Source of the DNA: Planctomycetota bacterium
Lineage (GTDB): Bacteria; Planctomycetota; Phycisphaerae; FEN-1346; JAACEH01
Direction of reading: 5' to 3'
DNA: 9,693 bases
NCBI GenBank assembly: GCA_016935955.1
Contig: JAFGPY010000008.1
Span: forward strand, 1 to 9,693
The translations under genes were made by a program, and so were the position numbers. The notes beneath the pieces are model-generated. The model saw only the letters and a program-made list of their open reading frames with translations. It had not been told where the DNA came from and searched no databases. Positions 7,145 to 9,693 of the stretch are shown here, one piece after another (the first letter of the stretch is position 1; each line of letters begins with the position of its first letter).

Positions 7145-8173
7145 ATGACGCCGACTATGCCGAATCGCTATCCGAGGCGGTCGGTGGCGCTGATGGTCGC
7201 TGTTATCCTGCTGATGGCGATTCCCGTTCTGGCCCAGCAGGGCGGTGGCTCACAGACCGGGGCCGGCGAGCCAGCGGCCTCTCTGTCCGAGCCGGTTCGC
7301 GAAACTGCGGCCGAGGACGGAACCACCTTGCCTTGGTGGGCCTGGTCGCTCATCCTCTTCGTCTTCTGCTTCGCTATGGGCATCCTGGCCGTTATGGCCG
7401 GTGTCGGCGGTGGAGTGCTCTATGTGCCGTTGGTGGCGGGCTTCTTCCCGTTCCACATCGACTTCGTCCGGGCCACGGGCCTGCTGATCGCCCTGAGCGG
7501 CGCCCTGGCCGCCGGACCGGGACTGCTCAAGGCCCGCCTGGCCAGCCTTCGCCTGGCCCTGCCGTGCGCCCTGTTCGCGTCGCTCGGCGGTGTGGCCGGA
7601 GCCTTGATCGGTCTGCGGATGGACCCCAGCGTGCTTCAGATCGCCCTGGGCGTCTGTGTCCTGGCCGTTGTGCTGCTCATGCTCGTCGCCCGCAATGTGG
7701 AGATTCCCGAGGTCCTCCGCTCGGACCGCCTCTCGGCCGGCCTGAACATTGGCGGCGCGTACTTCGAGGAGTCCCAGAATCGCAGCATTCCCTGGCGCAT
7801 CCACCGCACGCCCCTGGGCCTGGTCATGTTCATCGGCGTGGGCTTCGTCGCCGGCATGTTCGGCCTCGGCGCCGGCTGGGCCAGCGTCCCGGTCCTCAAC
7901 CTCGTCATGGGCGTGCCCCTGAAACTCGCCGTCGGCAGCAGCGTCTTCATGATCTCGATCAACGGCGCCGCCGCGGCGTGGATCTACCTGAACGGCGGCT
8001 GCTGGATGCCCGTCATGGCCGTGCCCTCGATCCTCGGACTGATGCTCGGCACGTCGCTCGGCGTGAAACTGCTCGGCCGTTCGCGGCCGCGAAGCATTCG
8101 CTACGTTATCATCCTCGTGATGGTTTTCGCCGGCGTCCGTTCGCTTCTGAGAGGACTGGGAGTGTGGCCATGA
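7145..8173 (+). CDS. TSUP (TauE/SafE) family anion permease with N-terminal signal peptide
   Basis: TSUP proteins are inner-membrane permeases associated with export or uptake of sulfite, sulfoacetate and other organosulfur or organic anions; the substrate here cannot be read from sequence. Both family repeats are visible: GVGGGVLYVPLV followed by ATGLLIALSGA (about 86-120), and GFVAGMFGLGAGWASVPVLN with LVMGVPLKLAVGSS (about 233-267). Roughly eight hydrophobic segments lie between 66 and 335. The N-terminus is unusual: a basic RYPRR and a hydrophobic run end in VLA at 28-30, which reads as a signal peptide. A 35-residue polar stretch follows before the first permease helix, implying that the stretch is periplasmic. 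The central loop NIGGAYFEESQ (201-211) matches the clade that is paired with DUF1634 proteins. The next gene overlaps by ATGA, so translation is coupled. Start chosen from the ribosome site at 7135; a TTG at 7070 is the longer alternative. Confidence 0.9.
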   Translation: MTPTMPNRYPRRSVALMVAVILLMAIPVLAQQGGGSQTGAGEPAASLSEPVRETAAEDGTTLPWWAWSLILFVFCFAMGILAVMAGVGGGVLYVPLVAGFFPFHIDFVRATGLLIALSGALAAGPGLLKARLASLRLALPCALFASLGGVAGALIGLRMDPSVLQIALGVCVLAVVLLMLVARNVEIPEVLRSDRLSAGLNIGGAYFEESQNRSIPWRIHRTPLGLVMFIGVGFVAGMFGLGAGWASVPVLNLVMGVPLKLAVGSSVFMISINGAAAAWIYLNGGCWMPVMAVPSILGLMLGTSLGVKLLGRSRPRSIRYVIILVMVFAGVRSLLRGLGVWP

Positions 8174-8604
8174 CCGAACCCGTCGCCGGAGATGATCGCG
8201 AGCGCCCATCGATGTCGCCCGAGGCGGCCCGCTATGCCGCCGTCCTGCGGATCGGCGTCCGCGTCGCCCTGGTCCTGCTCGTCGCGGTCTTCTGCCTCTA
8301 CGGCTTCGAGATCGTCCAGCCGCATGTGCCGCTGAAGGAACTGCCCAGGTACTGGAGCCTCAGCTCGGCAGAGTACATCGAGCAGACCGGCATGCCCACG
8401 CGCTGGCAATGGCTCGACCGCCTCGGCGAAGGCGACGTCCTGACGATCCTGCCCGCCGTCTTTCTGGCGAGTCTGACGGCCGTATGTCTGCTGGCCGTCC
8501 AGCCGCTCTTCGCCCGGCGCGGCGAACACATTCACGTCATCATTATCCTGCTGCACCTCTTCCTGATTGTCCTGGCCACCATTCCCGGCCCCGGCAAACA
8601 CTGA
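8170..8604 (+). CDS. Small three-helix membrane protein, probable DUF1634-like partner of the TSUP permease
   Basis: This 144-residue protein starts at the ATGA that overlaps the stop of the transporter, a classic translational-coupling arrangement. A charged N-terminus (1-25) is followed by helix 1 (about 26-48). A polar loop with two Trp and several Tyr residues comes next, then helix 2 (about 89-112), a short RRGEH turn, and helix 3 (about 121-138). Three helices in this order, with a basic turn between the last two and a position directly after a TSUP gene, are what is seen for DUF1634 proteins. The similarity is by architecture and context, not by a diagnostic motif I can verify. A reasonable inference is that it forms a complex with the permease or tunes its activity. 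The same frame is open upstream to 7021, but that part merely shadows the transporter gene. Confidence 0.8.
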   Translation: MTEPVAGDDRERPSMSPEAARYAAVLRIGVRVALVLLVAVFCLYGFEIVQPHVPLKELPRYWSLSSAEYIEQTGMPTRWQWLDRLGEGDVLTILPAVFLASLTAVCLLAVQPLFARRGEHIHVIIILLHLFLIVLATIPGPGKH

Positions 8605-8617
8605 CGCGATGCCGCCC

Positions 8618-8632
8618 GGAGTCGGCGACTCC
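8618..8632 (+). other. Short perfect hairpin after the TSUP operon
   Basis: GGAGTC and GACTCC form a six-pair stem around a three-base loop, 14 bases after the last stop codon. No T-run follows. It may protect the 3' end of the mRNA or be incidental. Confidence 0.3.
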
Positions 8633-8714
8633 TTCAAGTATGTTGTGTGAATGGTCGTGTGCCGCGGCGAGCTTTGCCTGCCGTGCCTTGTTGCGCGTGA
8701 TCGTGTGCGACGCG

Positions 8715-8740
8715 CCGGAAAGCAGTGTTCGGTTTTTATT
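8715..8740 (+). terminator. Candidate intrinsic terminator of the TSUP operon
   Basis: CCGGA (8715-8719) pairs with TTCGG (8728-8732), with one G.U pair and an eight-base loop, and is followed directly by TTTTT (8733-8737) and ATT. The stem is short, so termination may be inefficient. It lies just beyond the stop of the convergent HAD gene at 8745. Confidence 0.45.
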
Positions 8741-8744
8741 GGGA

Positions 8745-9452
8745 TCAGGTCTCGCCGGTCGCGACGCCCGGCAGGAGGTCCAGCAGTTCGCTCAGGCAAG
8801 CGATCGTCGTCACGTCGGGGTGCAGGCCCAGGCCGAGCGGGTCCACCAGCACCGCCTCCAGCCCGACCTCCCGCGCCCCCGCGACGTCCACGTCGTACAG
8901 GTCGCCCACGTACAGCGACTCGCCCGGCGTCAGGCCCATCCGGTCCAGCGGCACCAGGAACGACGCCGCGTGCGGTTTCGAGTAGCCCAGCGCCTCGCTG
9001 GCGAAGATGCCCTCCAGGTGCTCCTTCAGTCCCATCAGCGACATGGTGCGCGGCAGGTCGGCCGACCAGTTGCTGATGGCCGCCAGCCGGTAGCCCCGGT
9101 GCCGCAACTCGATCAGCGTCTCGGCGGCGCCGATGGTCAGCACCAGGTGCCGCGCCTCGGGATGGTCGAACAGCACCTCGTCCAGGGCCATGTCGAGTTG
9201 CCGCTGCGACAGGCCGAACTCCTCGGCCAGGTAGCTGCTCAGGCCGGGGATGCGGGCCTCGCGGTTGTTGGCCACGGCGACACGGTCGGCGGTCATGCGG
9301 CGGACCGCCCGTTCGTACGCCTTGACGACGGCCACCAGGGCCATGGGCCGCCCGGTCCGCTTCATGGCCAGACTGTAGAACTCGTACCACGGCAACGCGC
9401 CCTCGACCAGCGTGTTGCCCACGTCGAAGATCACCGCTCGTATGGCCCGCAT
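8745..9452 (-). CDS. HAD-superfamily hydrolase (haloacid dehalogenase-like)
   Basis: This is a soluble 235-residue hydrolase of the HAD superfamily, most of whose members are phosphatases acting on small metabolites; the substrate is not predictable here. Motif I is VIFDVGNTL with nucleophile Asp10. The position two residues on, normally Asp and the general acid/base, is Gly12. Motif II is ISNWS with Ser127, motif III is YSKP with Lys159, and motif IV is YVGDLYDVD with Asp184 and Asp189. The helical region at about 18-95 is a C1-type cap. The Gly variant of motif I is known in HAD proteins such as YihX, so it does not by itself imply loss of activity. ATG 9452 is preferred because AGAGGA stands three bases before it; the in-frame TTG at 9467 has no ribosome site. 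It converges on the TSUP operon and has its own promoter upstream. Confidence 0.88.
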   Translation of the reverse strand: MRAIRAVIFDVGNTLVEGALPWYEFYSLAMKRTGRPMALVAVVKAYERAVRRMTADRVAVANNREARIPGLSSYLAEEFGLSQRQLDMALDEVLFDHPEARHLVLTIGAAETLIELRHRGYRLAAISNWSADLPRTMSLMGLKEHLEGIFASEALGYSKPHAASFLVPLDRMGLTPGESLYVGDLYDVDVAGAREVGLEAVLVDPLGLGLHPDVTTIACLSELLDLLPGVATGET

Positions 9453-9455
9453 GCG

Positions 9456-9461
9456 TCCTCT
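9456..9461 (-). promoter_or_regulatory. Ribosome binding site deciding the HAD hydrolase start
   Basis: AGAGGA on the minus strand stands three bases before the ATG at 9452 (four if GAGG is taken as the core). The alternative TTG at 9467 has only CTACGTTTC before it, with no purine-rich site. Confidence 0.55.
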
Positions 9462-9479
9462 CGGCAAGAAACGTAGGGG

Positions 9480-9520
9480 GGCTGCTCGCCGTTAGGCCCT
9501 GAGCCCGTCGAAGGGCAGCC
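9480..9520 (-). repeat. Palindromic repeat-like element in the leader of the HAD gene
   Basis: The core on the plus strand is CCCTGAGCCCGTCGAAGGG (9497-9515), with arms GCCCT and AGGGC around an 11-base centre. An outer stem, GGCTG/CAGCC, can form across 9480-9520. I recall near-identical cores (CCCTGAGC..GTCGAAGGG) as dispersed short repeats in many bacterial and metagenomic sequences. Only one copy is in this window, so repetition cannot be shown here. It lies between the predicted promoter and the ATG, so it would be transcribed as a folded leader. Confidence 0.5.
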
Positions 9521-9541
9521 ACGCGGATTGGGCACGCGAGC

Positions 9542-9570
9542 ATTCTAGCGGACTGCCGCGGGCCGAACAA
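9542..9570 (-). promoter_or_regulatory. Predicted promoter of the HAD hydrolase gene
   Basis: On the minus strand TTGTTC (9565-9570) is followed after 17 bases by TAGAAT (9542-9547), a five-of-six match to the -10 consensus. The -35 is weak (three of six). Transcription would start near 9535, giving an 80-base leader that contains the palindromic repeat. Confidence 0.55.
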
Positions 9571-9605
9571 CCGCTTTGTCATCTTGGAAGATCGGCTGTG
9601 CGATG

Positions 9606-9693
9606 TTAGCAGCCCGTTGAAGAAGCCCATGTTTTCATGACGGCCCTCAGGCGACGCGGGTGAGGGCGATTTCGGTCGCTGGCGCGGCGGCGA
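9606..9693. mobile_element. Possible end of an insertion sequence, running off the right edge
   Basis: TTAGCAGCCCGTTGAAGAAG (9606-9625) resembles terminal inverted repeats I recall from bacterial insertion sequences, of the general form TAGCAGxxxGTTGAAAAA. It is followed by the small palindrome CATG-TTTT-CATG (9628-9639). Then, on the minus strand, an open frame enters from the window edge and reads AAAPATEIALTRVA before a TGA at 9647-9649. A coding end about 20-40 bases inside a terminal repeat is the usual layout of an IS. The other terminal repeat, the transposase body and any target duplication lie outside the window, so this remains tentative. Confidence 0.3.

Noticed and set aside
7021..8169. 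Upstream extension of the small membrane-protein frame
   Set aside because: It is an Arg/Gly/Pro-rich shadow of the transporter gene. The real gene starts at the ATGA overlap at 8170.
8705..8716. GCGCGT/ACGCGC pairing around 8694-8716 as an alternative terminator stem
   Set aside because: The 11-base loop and about 16 bases to the T-run make it less likely than the stem at 8715-8732 that abuts the T-run.
8101..9630. Minus-strand frame of about 509 codons spanning the HAD gene and the operon end
   Set aside because: It is out of frame with the HAD motifs and crosses two intergenic regions. Its Arg/Gly/Ala-rich content is typical of a GC-rich shadow.

Overview
The window is GC-rich (coding DNA is strongly biased to G/C at third positions) and reads as an ordinary bacterial chromosome. 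It is densely packed, with short intergenic gaps, GTG and possibly TTG starts beside ATG, and promoters resembling sigma-70 sites. The order dnaJ-grpE-fmdB-yacG, the Ser/Lys-rich FmdB tail, the large unknown membrane protein and the style of the UvrA protein suggest a Planctomycetota-type or related PVC bacterium. That assignment is an inference from gene content and carries only moderate confidence. No prophage, CRISPR array, tRNA or rRNA was seen.

Layout: (1) 1-2268, plus strand: a probable operon of dnaJ (5' end outside the window), grpE, an FmdB-type zinc-ribbon protein and yacG, with gaps of 5 to 37 bases. It joins the Hsp70 co-chaperones to two small zinc proteins, one of which is the known gyrase inhibitor family. 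(2) 2269-3967, plus strand: a promoter with an exact TATAAT box, a large multi-spanning membrane protein of unknown function, and a strong hairpin terminator that could serve both strands. (3) 4015-7014, minus strand: a complete UvrA-type excinuclease ATPase with its own promoter. The promoter lies inside the longest open frame and therefore sets the start at 6954. (4) 7070-8740, plus strand, divergent from uvrA: a promoter, a TSUP (TauE/SafE-like) anion transporter with a predicted signal peptide, a small three-helix membrane protein overlapping it by ATGA, and a weak terminator. (5) 8745-9570, minus strand: a HAD-superfamily hydrolase with a promoter and a leader carrying a palindromic repeat. 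(6) 9606-9693: a sequence resembling an insertion-sequence end, with a possible transposase C-terminus running off the right edge.

Functionally the window combines protein folding (DnaJ, GrpE), topoisomerase control (YacG), nucleotide excision repair (UvrA) and membrane transport (TSUP plus partner). Nothing here looks like a dedicated new multi-gene system. The items most worth a second look are the TSUP/small-membrane-protein pair, the atypical UvrA, the unknown membrane protein, and the right-edge repeat and IS-like end.
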